The notes below the pieces were generated by a model, which saw only the letters and a list, made by a program, of their open reading frames with translations, had not been told where the DNA came from and searched no databases. This document shows, piece after piece, positions 8,557 to 18,102 of a stretch of 64,000 nt of DNA. Both the position numbers and the translations under genes were made by a program. The DNA comes from UBA4427 sp045106235 (GTDB lineage Bacteria; Myxococcota_A; UBA9160; UBA4427), in the NCBI GenBank assembly GCA_045106235.1, contig JBGCEJ010000013.1, positions 1-64,000 on the forward strand, read 5' to 3'. The first letter of the stretch is position 1, and the number at the start of each line of letters is the position of its first letter.

Positions 8557-9624
8557 CTACCGAAAGTTCGGGTTGAAGCGAACGGAGAAACCCGTAAAGA
8601 CCTGGTATTGCATCCCATCGAGCTCAGACACGAAGTCGAAATTGCCCTGGCCCGTGGAACCGCTCGATTCCAATTGCTCGTTCGCGAAGAAATAGGAGGC
8701 CCGGCCCGCCACATAGACCTGCCAGGTGAATGCGTCCTCTTCATACGCGTCAATCGCGAGCCGAATCGACGTGCTCAATCCGTGATAGGTCTCCGCATCT
8801 CCGATCACGTCGACTGAGTCGATGATCGGATCGATCGCCTCAGGCTGCTGGCTTGACGTCCGCCGGCTGTAGGCGCCTTCCCCCTGGACCGCCATCCCGA
8901 CATAGTCGAGGGTCGTCACGATATGAAACTGCTCTTCATCAAAGGGCAGCGTAAAGTCGGCGCCTACGCCAGCGCTCCACAAGGCAAGCGGCGTCGTTCG
9001 GTTCCGAATCGCGGTGCTACAGGTATCCGGCTCGATGGGATTCCCGGTTCGATTGCTGATGATCGGGTCCCCATTATCGTCCGTCATGAACTCAGGGCAG
9101 CTCTCCGCAAAGCGGACAGGATCGGAATCGATACCAGACCGATTAAAACTCGTGTCGAGTCGGTTTGAGACCAGGTCTTCCGCGATCGGAAGTTGGACTG
9201 CGCCGGTCAGGAGGAAGCGAGGCTTGAGCGGGAGGTCGAGCTGAATCGGGGTATAGAGCTGGAGGTTGAAATCGAAAAACTCGGAAATCAGAGAGTCGCC
9301 GCTGTCTTCGAAATTTCGAGATTCGAAACTCGGCCCGTTCGGAGGGACCGTTGTATTTCCGTCCTGGGACTGCGTGAGCACGCCGAAGCCGAAGCCAAAC
9401 TGATACTCCCAACCGAGTCGATCCTCTTCCGCTTCGGCTGCCATCAGATCGGAGAGTGCTTTCGCGGATTCTGACTCAACCGCATCGTCGGCCTGCGCAT
9501 TCGCGCCTGCCGACGCAAGAAACAATGCCGAGAAGACGACTGCGCACGGGGCGAGCCATCGCCGCGCGAACGCGCTTAGAGAGATCAGATCGCTAGACGT
9601 AGACGACGTAGACGACGTAGACAT
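8557..9624 (-). CDS. Outer-membrane beta-barrel-like protein
   Basis: A 355-residue exported protein. After an unusual Ser/Thr-rich start (MSTSSTSSTSSD) there is a hydrophobic signal segment ending near 'ASAGANAQA', a short acidic helix, and then alternating hydrophobic strands rich in aromatic residues, ending 'VFTGFSVRFNPNFR' with a terminal Arg after Phe, close to the Phe/aromatic ending of outer-membrane barrels. It is the last gene of the TonB receptor - lipoprotein - barrel operon, 62 nt behind the lipoprotein gene. The ATG at 9624 is chosen because upstream frame would enter the previous gene; there is no clear ribosome-binding site. A transport or porin-like role is inferred from context only. 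Confidence 0.65.
   Translation of the reverse strand: MSTSSTSSTSSDLISLSAFARRWLAPCAVVFSALFLASAGANAQADDAVESESAKALSDLMAAEAEEDRLGWEYQFGFGFGVLTQSQDGNTTVPPNGPSFESRNFEDSGDSLISEFFDFNLQLYTPIQLDLPLKPRFLLTGAVQLPIAEDLVSNRLDTSFNRSGIDSDPVRFAESCPEFMTDDNGDPIISNRTGNPIEPDTCSTAIRNRTTPLALWSAGVGADFTLPFDEEQFHIVTTLDYVGMAVQGEGAYSRRTSSQQPEAIDPIIDSVDVIGDAETYHGLSTSIRLAIDAYEEDAFTWQVYVAGRASYFFANEQLESSGSTGQGNFDFVSELDGMQYQVFTGFSVRFNPNFR
9596..9622. repeat. Three perfect 9-bp tandem repeats at the start of the barrel gene
   Basis: GACGTAGAC occurs three times without gaps at 9596-9604, 9605-9613 and 9614-9622. Read on the minus strand it encodes the (Ser-Thr-Ser) repeat immediately after the start codon. Gain or loss of units keeps the frame and changes only the length of the signal peptide n-region. 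Confidence 0.85.
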
Positions 9625-9686
9625 AGGCGCCACGCAATCGTCGGCCCGTCGGTTTTGAAATCGATTTTTGGCAACGTTCACGTGGC

Positions 9687-10976
9687 CTACCCCTGGTCCG
9701 CGGACTGCTGAGCCCGCTTCTGCTTTCGGATCTGGTTTTGCGCGGTCACCGTCTTTTCGACATCGGCGGGAACACCCACTTCGGCCATATAGCGCTTGAC
9801 CGCGTCGTAGTCTGTGCGCGACCACATCATCAGTATTTGCTTAAGCGCGTTGCTTTTCTCGTTGGTCTTTCCGATTTTCACAGCGACGGGCAAGGCCTTC
9901 TGGATATCCACAGACATCAGATACTGTGCAAGCGGGAACCGCATCGTGGTATCGATCAAGGGATCTTCCAGGTTCTCGCGAATCCACGCCTCCGCTTCGG
10001 GTCCCTCTTGCATCAAATAGCGAAAGGCGGTCGCACGAAGTGCCGTCGAACGCGCAGCACTCTGAGGGCGCTCACGAAGCCAATCGATCGCCGCCTTCGG
10101 TTCCCTCTTCGCCCAAGAAGCGGCGAATTCCTCAATAAACTCGCCCTTATCGAGATTCCCCTCATTCCGTGCAAACCACGCGGAAGCGACCGCACCGTCG
10201 GCCTCAACCATGCTCACCATCGAAGAGCGGAGTGCAGCTCTTTTCAAGTTGTTCTTCGCCTCCCAAGGAATCGAATCCACCCAACCCTGCACGGCCGGAA
10301 GTCCTTGCCGGTAGAACTGCAGCATCGCCTTCGTGATCAGGAAGGTTCGGGGCCGATCATCCGGGAACTCTTCCAAAACCTTCGTGAGTTCTTCGTGCTC
10401 ACCCGACGAAGCTAGGCCGCGGACCACAGAGTCGAGCACGATATTATTCGCCCCCTTGCTGTCCTCCTCGTTTCGACGCATCGAGTCGAGCGCATATTTC
10501 CGTGCAGCATCCGCCTCGCCGGTCGATGTCCAATAGAAAACGATCTCCGAGATCGCGCGACGAGAAACGAGCGGATTCCGCCATGTTGTCACACGGTCCA
10601 AAGCGCCTCCAGCGTCAATGCGAGCCCAGGCATTCGCGAAGAGGCGAACTTCCTCGGGATCAAGACTAGAGATCACTTCCTCGTGCGCCCCGATGGCCCC
10701 CTCGAGATTGCCCGTCGTCAGTCGATGCAACAGATTGACCATCAGTGTATTTCGATCGAGGGTATCGCCTTCCGAAAGCGCGACGCTCATTTCCTGCTTC
10801 ATGGCCGCAGCGTCCAGCGCACCGGTCGAAACCACGGGCCCGGTCACGCCACGCGAAGTTCCCTCCGAGCAGGCACCCAGCACGAGCAAAGCTCCGCTTA
10901 GCGCAAGAACCATCGACCCGGCGCGCAGGCCGCGAGTCGCCCCTTTCAGCATGATCATCTGTTTTGAACTCATCAT
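9687..10976 (-). CDS. Lipoprotein with helical (TPR/HEAT-like) repeats
   Basis: A 429-residue protein with a lipoprotein signal: hydrophobic segment then 'LVLGACSEG', with the lipidated Cys at residue 36. The mature part is almost all alpha-helical and shows recurring units of about 35 residues with W-x(3)-DP or 'AxxWLRExP' cores (for example 'AAIDWLRERPQSAA', 'EAEAWIRENLEDP'), resembling degenerate TPR repeats. The start ATG (10976) comes only 4 nt after the TGA of the TonB receptor gene, so the two are probably translationally coupled; a second ATG follows at once and is equally possible. It may act as a partner of the receptor, in the way SusD-like or other lipoproteins do, but it shows no SusD similarity that I can recognise. 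Confidence 0.75.
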   Translation of the reverse strand: MMSSKQMIMLKGATRGLRAGSMVLALSGALLVLGACSEGTSRGVTGPVVSTGALDAAAMKQEMSVALSEGDTLDRNTLMVNLLHRLTTGNLEGAIGAHEEVISSLDPEEVRLFANAWARIDAGGALDRVTTWRNPLVSRRAISEIVFYWTSTGEADAARKYALDSMRRNEEDSKGANNIVLDSVVRGLASSGEHEELTKVLEEFPDDRPRTFLITKAMLQFYRQGLPAVQGWVDSIPWEAKNNLKRAALRSSMVSMVEADGAVASAWFARNEGNLDKGEFIEEFAASWAKREPKAAIDWLRERPQSAARSTALRATAFRYLMQEGPEAEAWIRENLEDPLIDTTMRFPLAQYLMSVDIQKALPVAVKIGKTNEKSNALKQILMMWSRTDYDAVKRYMAEVGVPADVEKTVTAQNQIRKQKRAQQSADQG

Positions 10977-10980
10977 CGCC

Positions 10981-13506
10981 TCAGAACTTCACCGTCGCCG
11001 TCACGCCATAGGTCCGCGGATCGCCCACCGCGTGAAGAATACTTCGGCGCAGGCGCGCAAGGTTGAAGACGTCGACCGTGTAGGCCTGATCCGTCAGATT
11101 CTGAACCCAAGCAGACACCTCAAAATTATCCGACGGCGATTTGTAGGTCGTCCGGAAATTCAAGAGCCAGAGCGGGTCTTGCTTCAGCAGGCTCGAGTTG
11201 TTCGGATTGAAGAAGACTTCATCCTTGAAGGTCCAGTCGAGGCGCGGAATCACAGTTCCCCAGTCACCACCGAGCGGCCATGCCACGAAGCCGATGAAAG
11301 AATACTCGGGCGAGTTAATGAGCCGATTGCCGGAGAAGTCCTCCGTGCGCGTCAGGAGCTGCCCGCTCGTGCTCACCACCGTCTCCGTATTCACGAAGTC
11401 CGTGTACTTACTGTCGAGCCACGCGAAGGTCGCATGCAGCCAGAACTGGTCGAGCAACATCGGGCCCCAGCCTTCGAAGGGTTTGATATCGAATTCTGCT
11501 TCGAAGCCGAGAATATCTGCGTCATCCGCGTTGATGAGCTGCTGAACCGGAACACCGCCGCTCGTATTCTGCAGTCGGAAGACCTGAATATCCTGGTAGT
11601 CGTAGTAGAAGAGCGCCCAGTTGGCTTTGATCCGCGCTTCCCAGAAGGTCGCCTTCATGCCCATTTCGACCGCATCGATCTTTTCGGGCTCGACCGGCGT
11701 CGTCAGGCTGGAACCGTCGGAAGCGCTCTGCGTCGGATTGATGACGCCGCCATTAATGTGCGGCCCCTTCCAACCCCGTGCGTATCGGATGTAAAAATTC
11801 CAATCTTCGATCGGGCTGTAGGTCGCCTTCAAATCACCCGCGAGGCCGATATCTTTCGTCGCCGCCGCGGCGAATCGCGGGAACGGGACGGGAGGAACAC
11901 CCCCTGAACGCTCGAACTGCTGAGAGACCAGATTGAGTTCTTTGTCTTCGTAGTTGAAACGCAGACCACCCTCGACCTTAAACGTCTCCATCGGCTCCCA
12001 GGAACCATTGCCCCAGAACGCAGCGTATCGGGTGAAGAAGCTGTAGCCCTGCTTTGTCCCCGGCTGATTCAGGTTCACGAGGAATGTGTTGTCGACCTGC
12101 AATCCCTCGTAGAGATACATCCCCCCGAGCTGCCACTTGATCGTGTCGCCTGGATCGTAGTCGAGCCGAAGCTCTTGAGTGAGCTGATAGGCCTCATTCG
12201 TCAGGAGCGGTTCGAGACCAACGAAGGGATTGCCGTCAAGGTTCAACTGCGTCCGACGCTCGTTCCACTCGTAGCCCGTAACGGTCGTGAGCGAGTAGTC
12301 GCCGAAAGTAATATCGCCGGTGATGCTGGCGCCGAAGAGATCGAGCTTCTCTTTCTCGACGTTATTGTAGTCGCCTTCATACGGATCGCCGTCGAAGGGA
12401 CTCGTAATGGATTCGAAACTATTCGGCGGTCCGGGGCGCAGGAACTGATTGTCGGGATCCGTATATCCTTCGAAGTCCTCAGGCAGGTTTGCATCGGGAA
12501 CGAGATCATTCGAACCCTGGGTGGCGCCGACGGTCTGAAACTGGCGGGCATCACCGCGATTTTGACCGCCATGAACATTCAGAGTGAAGTCCAGCTCGAG
12601 AGGCCCAGCATCTCCCTGGAACCGGATCAAGGAGCGAGCACCCCAGTTATTCGTGTCATTCACCCACTGAACGACGGGCGGCGTTTCGCCTTCGTTCCAG
12701 GCATTGCCGCCAAGGACCGCCAACGCATCAAACGTATTCTCGAGTGCGAAACACTGATTAAAGACGCGCTGTCTCCGGGAAGTCAGGAAGGGCTCATTCG
12801 GATTCGTATTAAACTTCGAATCACCGCAGCGGTTCCGCACGAAGCCATCGCGCAGGTTGTATCGGAAGGAAGTCCGCATCGAGATCATGTCGGGCACGAT
12901 GACGTTTTCCACGGCCCCATCGATTTCAACCTGGTTGAATCGGCCGTAGGTCGCCTTGAAGCTGGCACCGGGCGTCCCGGTCGGCTTGCGCGCGACGACG
13001 CGAATCGTACCCGCCGAAGCGTTCCGACCGTAGATCGTTCCCTGCGGACCACGCAGCACGTCGATGTTCTCGACGTCGAAGAGCTGCGCCAGCTGACCCG
13101 CCGGCGAATTCATGTAGATCTCGTCGTTGTAGACAGCGACGGAAGAAGAGGAGTTGGCGTTGAAGTCGCGGAGGCCAACGCCGCGGATAAATAGCGTCGG
13201 GTTCGACGCGGCGAAGGGCGTTCGAATTTCAAGGTTCGGCGTGAACTGGGAAATATCCGAGAGGTCACTCGCACCGAGCGCTTCGAGATATTCCGCGTCG
13301 AAGTTGATTGCGGAGACTTCCTGAGATTGAAGTAGAGCGCCGGCACCGGTGCCGACCACGACCATCTCTTCGATCCCCGCAAAAGGGTCGTCCGCACTGC
13401 TCTGAGCGGCAGCGGGCAATTCGAGCCCAAGCAAAGTCGACATCGCGATCATCAGAAATGAACGGACAACGAGTCTGCGGCTCGTCACGGGCGCGACGAA
13501 CGGCAC
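10981..13506 (-). CDS. TonB-dependent outer-membrane receptor
   Basis: An 841-residue receptor. A signal peptide ends near 'LPAAAQS', a TonB-box-like 'EEMVVVG' follows, then the plug domain with 'LFIRGVGLRDFN', 'VYNDEIYM' and 'VENIDVLRGPQGTIYGRNASAGTI', and a long C-terminal barrel with 'GAEVEG/FEAEFDIKPFEG'-type strands and a terminal 'YGVTATVKF' ending in Phe. The Gly-Arg-Asn-Ala signature is typical of the family that imports large hydrophobic or sugar ligands in proteobacteria. Start is GTG at 13506: AGGAGGT ends 4 nt upstream and the overlapping ATG is out of frame. Leads the operon with the lipoprotein and barrel genes; substrate unknown, though adjacent sulfatase-fold and TPR genes suggest a complex organic ligand. 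Confidence 0.93.
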   Translation of the reverse strand: MPFVAPVTSRRLVVRSFLMIAMSTLLGLELPAAAQSSADDPFAGIEEMVVVGTGAGALLQSQEVSAINFDAEYLEALGASDLSDISQFTPNLEIRTPFAASNPTLFIRGVGLRDFNANSSSSVAVYNDEIYMNSPAGQLAQLFDVENIDVLRGPQGTIYGRNASAGTIRVVARKPTGTPGASFKATYGRFNQVEIDGAVENVIVPDMISMRTSFRYNLRDGFVRNRCGDSKFNTNPNEPFLTSRRQRVFNQCFALENTFDALAVLGGNAWNEGETPPVVQWVNDTNNWGARSLIRFQGDAGPLELDFTLNVHGGQNRGDARQFQTVGATQGSNDLVPDANLPEDFEGYTDPDNQFLRPGPPNSFESITSPFDGDPYEGDYNNVEKEKLDLFGASITGDITFGDYSLTTVTGYEWNERRTQLNLDGNPFVGLEPLLTNEAYQLTQELRLDYDPGDTIKWQLGGMYLYEGLQVDNTFLVNLNQPGTKQGYSFFTRYAAFWGNGSWEPMETFKVEGGLRFNYEDKELNLVSQQFERSGGVPPVPFPRFAAAATKDIGLAGDLKATYSPIEDWNFYIRYARGWKGPHINGGVINPTQSASDGSSLTTPVEPEKIDAVEMGMKATFWEARIKANWALFYYDYQDIQVFRLQNTSGGVPVQQLINADDADILGFEAEFDIKPFEGWGPMLLDQFWLHATFAWLDSKYTDFVNTETVVSTSGQLLTRTEDFSGNRLINSPEYSFIGFVAWPLGGDWGTVIPRLDWTFKDEVFFNPNNSSLLKQDPLWLLNFRTTYKSPSDNFEVSAWVQNLTDQAYTVDVFNLARLRRSILHAVGDPRTYGVTATVKF

Positions 13507-13731
13507 ATCAACCTCCTAGCTTCCCTCTATGGCCCATAGTGAGTCGTACGGACCGAGAGCCCATGTTACTCCAAGACGCGGCGGGGAAGCGGCAATTTAT
13601 TGTCGAACTAGAGAGATCCACAGTCACAGAGAGACCGTGGCGAGCAAGCATTCTCACGACCGATTCTAACGCCGGGTCATCGAATGCTGCGATCTCGCAT
13701 CGTTGCGAAATACTCTGATGCCAAAACGGAA

Positions 13732-15132
13732 CTAGTCTTCGATCGAATAGCCCAGCGCGCGCAGCTGGCGAAGATGCAGCTCGTCGAGCTCGATCTCGGG
13801 CGCGCCGCCCTCCCAGGGCGTCTCGCCTTCGAGATAGAGGTTCGCTCGCTCCTGCAGCTTTGCAAGGGTATCCGGAAGCTCCTCCGCGATGTTCGTAAAT
13901 TCGCCGAGGTCTGCGCTGAGGTCGAAGAGTTGATCCTTATCGGGCTCGTTCACGTCGTGAATCAAGCGATAAGACCCTTCCCGCACGCCGATGATGGGCT
14001 TGGGCTCCTGACTCGGCTGCCCCCAACTCCGGTCCAGATGCGCAAAGCCCGAGACCAGGGCATCTCCGGTCCGGTTCCCCACGAGCCAACCGGCGCGTGA
14101 CTTACCGTCACTCTCGCGATCGGACGCCAGGCCCGCGAGCTCGAAAACGGTGGGAAACACGTCCACGTTCTCAGTCGGGTGCGAAATCACGAGGCCCGGC
14201 TCGAGTTTAAACGGAAAGGAGATGATGAAGGGCGTCGCCACGACTTCGTAGTGGACATCCCGCGCATGGCCTTCGCTCCCATGCTCACCAAAGGCCTCTC
14301 CGTGGTCAGATGCGATCACCACCATCGTCCGGTCCTGCAGTCCAAGGCGATACATTTGCGCCATGAACTCGCCGACCTGTTCGTCGGTCCAGCGAATCGA
14401 ATTATCGTAGGCATCTGAATAGGTGCTGCCGAAAAGCGCTGTCTCTTCCGTGCTGATGTACTGATGGACGTCCATCAGATGCATGTACAGAAAGAAGCGA
14501 TTGTCCTGATTGGCGCGCAGGAACTCGATCCCCGCATAAATGGCGTCGATATCCGTCCCGTCAATTCGGCCCGCGATGGGCTTTCGGCGAAGCGCCGAAG
14601 GGGCCAATCGGGCCTTGGGGGTCAGGTAATAGTCAAAGCCCTGATTGAAGCCGAAGTTGGGAGCGACCCAGCCATTTCGCCAAATGCCGAAGGTCTTGAA
14701 GCCCGCCTCTTTGAACACCTCAGCCGGCAAAGTCGCGTCCGCCGAAATCGTGTCTTTATGCGTCAGAACGTCCGTTCGCTGCGGGTATAGCCCAGTCCAG
14801 AGAGAGGCCATCGAAGTCTTCGTCCAGGACGATTGCGCGCGATGTTCAGCGAACCGAAGTCCCGTCGAGGCGAAATAGTCCATCACGGGGCTCGTCGCGC
14901 GTTCGTAGCCGTAGCTGCTCAGACGATCCGATCGAAGCGTGTCAATCAGAATGAAAACGACGTTGAGATCGTCGCGATCCGCCAGCTTTGCGACATCCTC
15001 CAGGGTTCCGACGGGTCGCGTATCGAAATTGTCTTCCGCTCCGCCTGAACATCCCAGCCACATCCAACCGGTCAATCCGCTCAGCAAGAGTGGCAGCCAT
15101 CTTCGATTCACGTGGTTTCCTTCCAACATCAT
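13732..15132 (-). CDS. Sulfatase-fold (alkaline phosphatase superfamily) lipoprotein
   Basis: A 466-residue lipoprotein (lipobox 'MWLGCSGG', Cys28) with a sulfatase-like catalytic domain. Metal ligands are visible in 'FILIDTLRSDRL' (Asp64) and 'IASDHGEAFGEHG'. In the nucleophile loop, where sulfatases have C-x-P-x-R, it reads 'SSWTKTSMASLWTG': Thr104 replaces the formylglycine Cys and Met replaces the Arg. Thr is the nucleophile of phosphoethanolamine and phosphoglycerol transferases and of nucleotide phosphodiesterases of this superfamily, so a phospho-transfer or phosphodiesterase role is more likely than sulfate ester hydrolysis. Its ATG overlaps the TGA of the TPR lipoprotein gene by one base, indicating coupled translation. 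Confidence 0.85.
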   Translation of the reverse strand: MMLEGNHVNRRWLPLLLSGLTGWMWLGCSGGAEDNFDTRPVGTLEDVAKLADRDDLNVVFILIDTLRSDRLSSYGYERATSPVMDYFASTGLRFAEHRAQSSWTKTSMASLWTGLYPQRTDVLTHKDTISADATLPAEVFKEAGFKTFGIWRNGWVAPNFGFNQGFDYYLTPKARLAPSALRRKPIAGRIDGTDIDAIYAGIEFLRANQDNRFFLYMHLMDVHQYISTEETALFGSTYSDAYDNSIRWTDEQVGEFMAQMYRLGLQDRTMVVIASDHGEAFGEHGSEGHARDVHYEVVATPFIISFPFKLEPGLVISHPTENVDVFPTVFELAGLASDRESDGKSRAGWLVGNRTGDALVSGFAHLDRSWGQPSQEPKPIIGVREGSYRLIHDVNEPDKDQLFDLSADLGEFTNIAEELPDTLAKLQERANLYLEGETPWEGGAPEIELDELHLRQLRALGYSIED

Positions 15133-17732
15133 CAGCCCGCCGCCTTTTCAGCCGGGTCGGCCGATGGATTCTCTTGCGGCGATGCACCCAACGCCTGAAG
15201 GGCCGCCCGCGCTTGCTCGGCTTCCGGAAAATCGGGGCCAGCCAGAACGCTCTCGAGTTCTTTCCTACCCGCGTCCGGCCGACCACTCTCAACGAGCGCC
15301 GTCGCGAACGCGAAATGCGCGCTCGGCGTGCCGGCGCCGCGCGCCATGCCGTATCCAAGCCACTCTGCGGCCTCTTTCGCGTTCCCGATCTTCAACTCCA
15401 GCTCGCCCAGCGTGATATACGACTGGGGACCGGAAATCACGATGAAGCGTGCTGCCTGCTTGGCCAGGATCTGGGTCCGCTCACCCAGATCGCCCTCGGC
15501 GATGCGGAGCTCAGCAAACCGATGCGCAGCCCCGCCATGCCAGGGGTGTCGCTCAAGCAGGACTTCCAGCCGCTCCGCCGCGAGCGCTGTCCGACCGTTT
15601 TCGATCAAGCCTTCGCACGCCAAGAAGGCGGCCGCAGGATCGAGTGGCGCGAGCTGATCCGCCCGATCGTACCGCTCGATCGCCTCATCGACCTCTCCGA
15701 GCTTCATCAGCACAGTGCCGAAATCCCGCTGCGCCGCGAGCAGGGTCGGATTCGCCTCTGCGATGGGCTCAAGCAGCGCCCGCGCCTTTTCCCATTCGCC
15801 GTCGCGCGCCAGCATTCGAGACCAGGCGATCACATAGCCCGGCTTCTCCCGGTTCGACGTATAAAGCGATTTGACCTTTTTCACACCGCGGTCGCCCTGC
15901 CCCGTCTGGGTGAGCAGGTCGGCCCAAACCGTCATGGCCTCAAAATGACTCTCGTTGAAAAGCTCTTCGGAAGACTCGATATATTCGAGGGCCGGCTCCG
16001 CGCCCCGCACCCGCGCGAGATCGAGAGCCTGATCCGCCAGCGCGATTCCCGCCCAGTCCACATCGGTTGCAAGCCGCGCCCGCGCCCCTTCGCCGAACTG
16101 AAAAAGCCCGGCCATGACTGCTGCGCGCCCGAACAAGCGAAGCGAATACGGATCCGCCTCGTGCTCCCGGCTATACGTCCCCAGCGTGTCCACCGCTGCG
16201 CCCGGGTATCCCTGCGCTAGCTGCATATTCGCAAGCACCAGACCCGCATCGTTCGCCGCCGCGTCCGACCGCAAAGCGTCCTGGTAGTAGCCCGCCGCCC
16301 GGTCGAACTCGCCCACCTTCATGGCAGCCACCCCCGCCAGGTAGCGCGCGCCGGGATTCGAAGGCCAGAGCCGAAAGGCTTCCTCGTAGGTCTCGAGCGC
16401 CTGCGCGGCGTCTCCCTTCGAGAGCTGCAGGCGCGCCTGAAGAATTAAGCGATAGGCCTCTTGCTCATCGTCGATCACCGCGACGATTTCCTCCGCCCGC
16501 TCAAAATCTTCGGCCGTGATAAAGAGGTCGCCGAAAGCAAATTGCGCCTCAACCGGAAGCTCCGTCCACGAGAAGTCCGGATCCCCCGGCCCCTTGCCGA
16601 GCTGCAGACGAATCCCTTCGAGCACCGCCTCGCTCGCGCCCTTGAAATCGCGCTGCGAAACCCGGAAATCCGCGAGTGCAAGAGAGGGCTGAGCGCCGCC
16701 GACCGTCTTGCTCGCGCGCAGCATCACCGCCTCGGCTTCCTCGACCTCACCCAACCGCAAAAGCCGTGAACCCAGCGCATATTGCACGCGGAAGCGGCCT
16801 GGCGTCGTTTCCGCGACCTCTCGTAAATAAGCGGTTGCCGCATCTTCCCCCTCAACCGCCTCAAGAACATCGACGCGGGAGAGCAGCACCGTCGGGTCCT
16901 TCGGAAATTCCTTCACGCATTCGTCGAGCATCGCCAAGCCGACCGCCGGCTCGCCGTGATCGTTTTCGAAGCGCGCCCGCGCGGCACAAAAATTTGATTT
17001 GACCGTCGGGAGGACCTTGTCCTGATCCATCAATTCGCCGAGATCTTCAAGGGTGTCTCGCGCCTCATCGACGCGGTCCAGCTCGACCAAGAGATCGAGC
17101 TGCGCTTCGAGCGCACGCGCGTCCTCGGGGCGATTATCCGCCAGGTAGGAGAGGTCTTCGAGCGCCTCCTCCATCATTAGAGCGGCCTTATGGGCATCCG
17201 CACGCATCCGCCGAACATTGACGTTCTCGGGATACTCCTCGAGGAATGAAGAGGCTTCGCGAATCGCCTCGAGCACCGCGCCTCCCTGATAGAGCGCGGT
17301 GACGAAAAGGGCGCGCGCGGCAGGCGTCGCATCCGGAGCAGAAACCAATCGCTCCAACGGGAAAATGGCGAGCGTCGCCTGATTGTTTCGGATCAGCGCC
17401 CGCCCGTAGATCAGGCGAAGCCGCGGGTCGACCTCGAGGGACGAGACCGGATCGCGAAGGAGCTCAACGAGGTCGTCGACCTTCCCGACCTTGAAGAGCT
17501 CGTTCGATTGCTGAATCAGCGCCTCTGGATCGACCTTTGGAGCGGCAGTTCCGCCGCAGCCCGCCGGCAGCAGCAGAAGCAGAGGGAAAAGCAGAGGCAA
17601 AAGCGACGAAAGGCGTGGCCCCCGCCCCAGCGAAGCCGGGGCAAGAGAAGCGCAGACGCCGCTGCGTTTAGGAAACGTAGAGCGGAATGCCGTGGAAACG
17701 TGCGACATGAAGCGCCCCTCAGAGAAGCTCAT
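15132..17732 (-). CDS. Large TPR-repeat lipoprotein
   Basis: About 866 residues, lipidated at the Cys of 'LLLLPAGCGG' (about residue 59) after a long hydrophobic segment, followed by some 20 tetratricopeptide-like units rich in Ala, Leu and Glu (patterns 'A...Y..AL...P.n..A'). It belongs in the periplasm, attached to a membrane. ATGs at 17732 and 17708 both have a GAGGGG sequence 7 nt upstream and both precede the signal; the long frame to 17930 has no support. Size and architecture recall the PrsT-type TPR lipoproteins of exosortase systems, and PEP-CTERM proteins occur nearby, but no exosortase gene is visible, so this is only a suggestion. Coupled to the sulfatase-fold gene downstream. Confidence 0.8.
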   Translation of the reverse strand: MSFSEGRFMSHVSTAFRSTFPKRSGVCASLAPASLGRGPRLSSLLPLLFPLLLLLPAGCGGTAAPKVDPEALIQQSNELFKVGKVDDLVELLRDPVSSLEVDPRLRLIYGRALIRNNQATLAIFPLERLVSAPDATPAARALFVTALYQGGAVLEAIREASSFLEEYPENVNVRRMRADAHKAALMMEEALEDLSYLADNRPEDARALEAQLDLLVELDRVDEARDTLEDLGELMDQDKVLPTVKSNFCAARARFENDHGEPAVGLAMLDECVKEFPKDPTVLLSRVDVLEAVEGEDAATAYLREVAETTPGRFRVQYALGSRLLRLGEVEEAEAVMLRASKTVGGAQPSLALADFRVSQRDFKGASEAVLEGIRLQLGKGPGDPDFSWTELPVEAQFAFGDLFITAEDFERAEEIVAVIDDEQEAYRLILQARLQLSKGDAAQALETYEEAFRLWPSNPGARYLAGVAAMKVGEFDRAAGYYQDALRSDAAANDAGLVLANMQLAQGYPGAAVDTLGTYSREHEADPYSLRLFGRAAVMAGLFQFGEGARARLATDVDWAGIALADQALDLARVRGAEPALEYIESSEELFNESHFEAMTVWADLLTQTGQGDRGVKKVKSLYTSNREKPGYVIAWSRMLARDGEWEKARALLEPIAEANPTLLAAQRDFGTVLMKLGEVDEAIERYDRADQLAPLDPAAAFLACEGLIENGRTALAAERLEVLLERHPWHGGAAHRFAELRIAEGDLGERTQILAKQAARFIVISGPQSYITLGELELKIGNAKEAAEWLGYGMARGAGTPSAHFAFATALVESGRPDAGRKELESVLAGPDFPEAEQARAALQALGASPQENPSADPAEKAAG

Positions 17733-18102
17733 CGCGGCCCCCTCGCATCCCCGGCGGGAAAACGGCGCCAATCGCAGCGATCGGACTCTCAGTCCCCGTA
17801 TTTGGCCCTGCAAACCGCCGATTTTGATAGACAACCGAAATCGCTCCCCCGTAGAATGGCTGCAATGTAACGGGGTCGATATCGCCCTGTCGACGGGTGC
17901 GTCACGGACTACGGGTCCAGGGCCACTCACTCAAGACGGTTTTTCCGATCCGGCTGTTCCACACAGCAGGCCGGGAGAGACCCGACTGATTGAGAGGTCG
18001 ATGTTCTTCGCTCGACAGTGAGATTGCCGAGAGCCGACGAAATCCAAGGGATGGAACGTCGGGTCGGAGCTGCGAGACGACCTCACCGAGGAGAAATCAA
18101 GA
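17733..18102. other. Divergent intergenic region (370 nt)
   Basis: This gap separates the TPR lipoprotein gene (minus) from the PEP-CTERM gene (plus) and must hold both promoters. I see no open frame with a ribosome-binding site, no riboswitch core and no long palindrome. The last 15 nt carry the AGGAGA ribosome-binding site of the PEP-CTERM gene. Confidence 0.5.

Noticed and set aside
12175..13194. 339-residue plus-strand frame inside the TonB receptor gene
   Set aside because: Antisense shadow of a well-supported receptor.
17733..18102. Possible cyclic-di-GMP riboswitch before the PEP-CTERM gene
   Set aside because: The conserved GEMM core and its tetraloop receptor are not present; only scattered GC-rich stems are seen.
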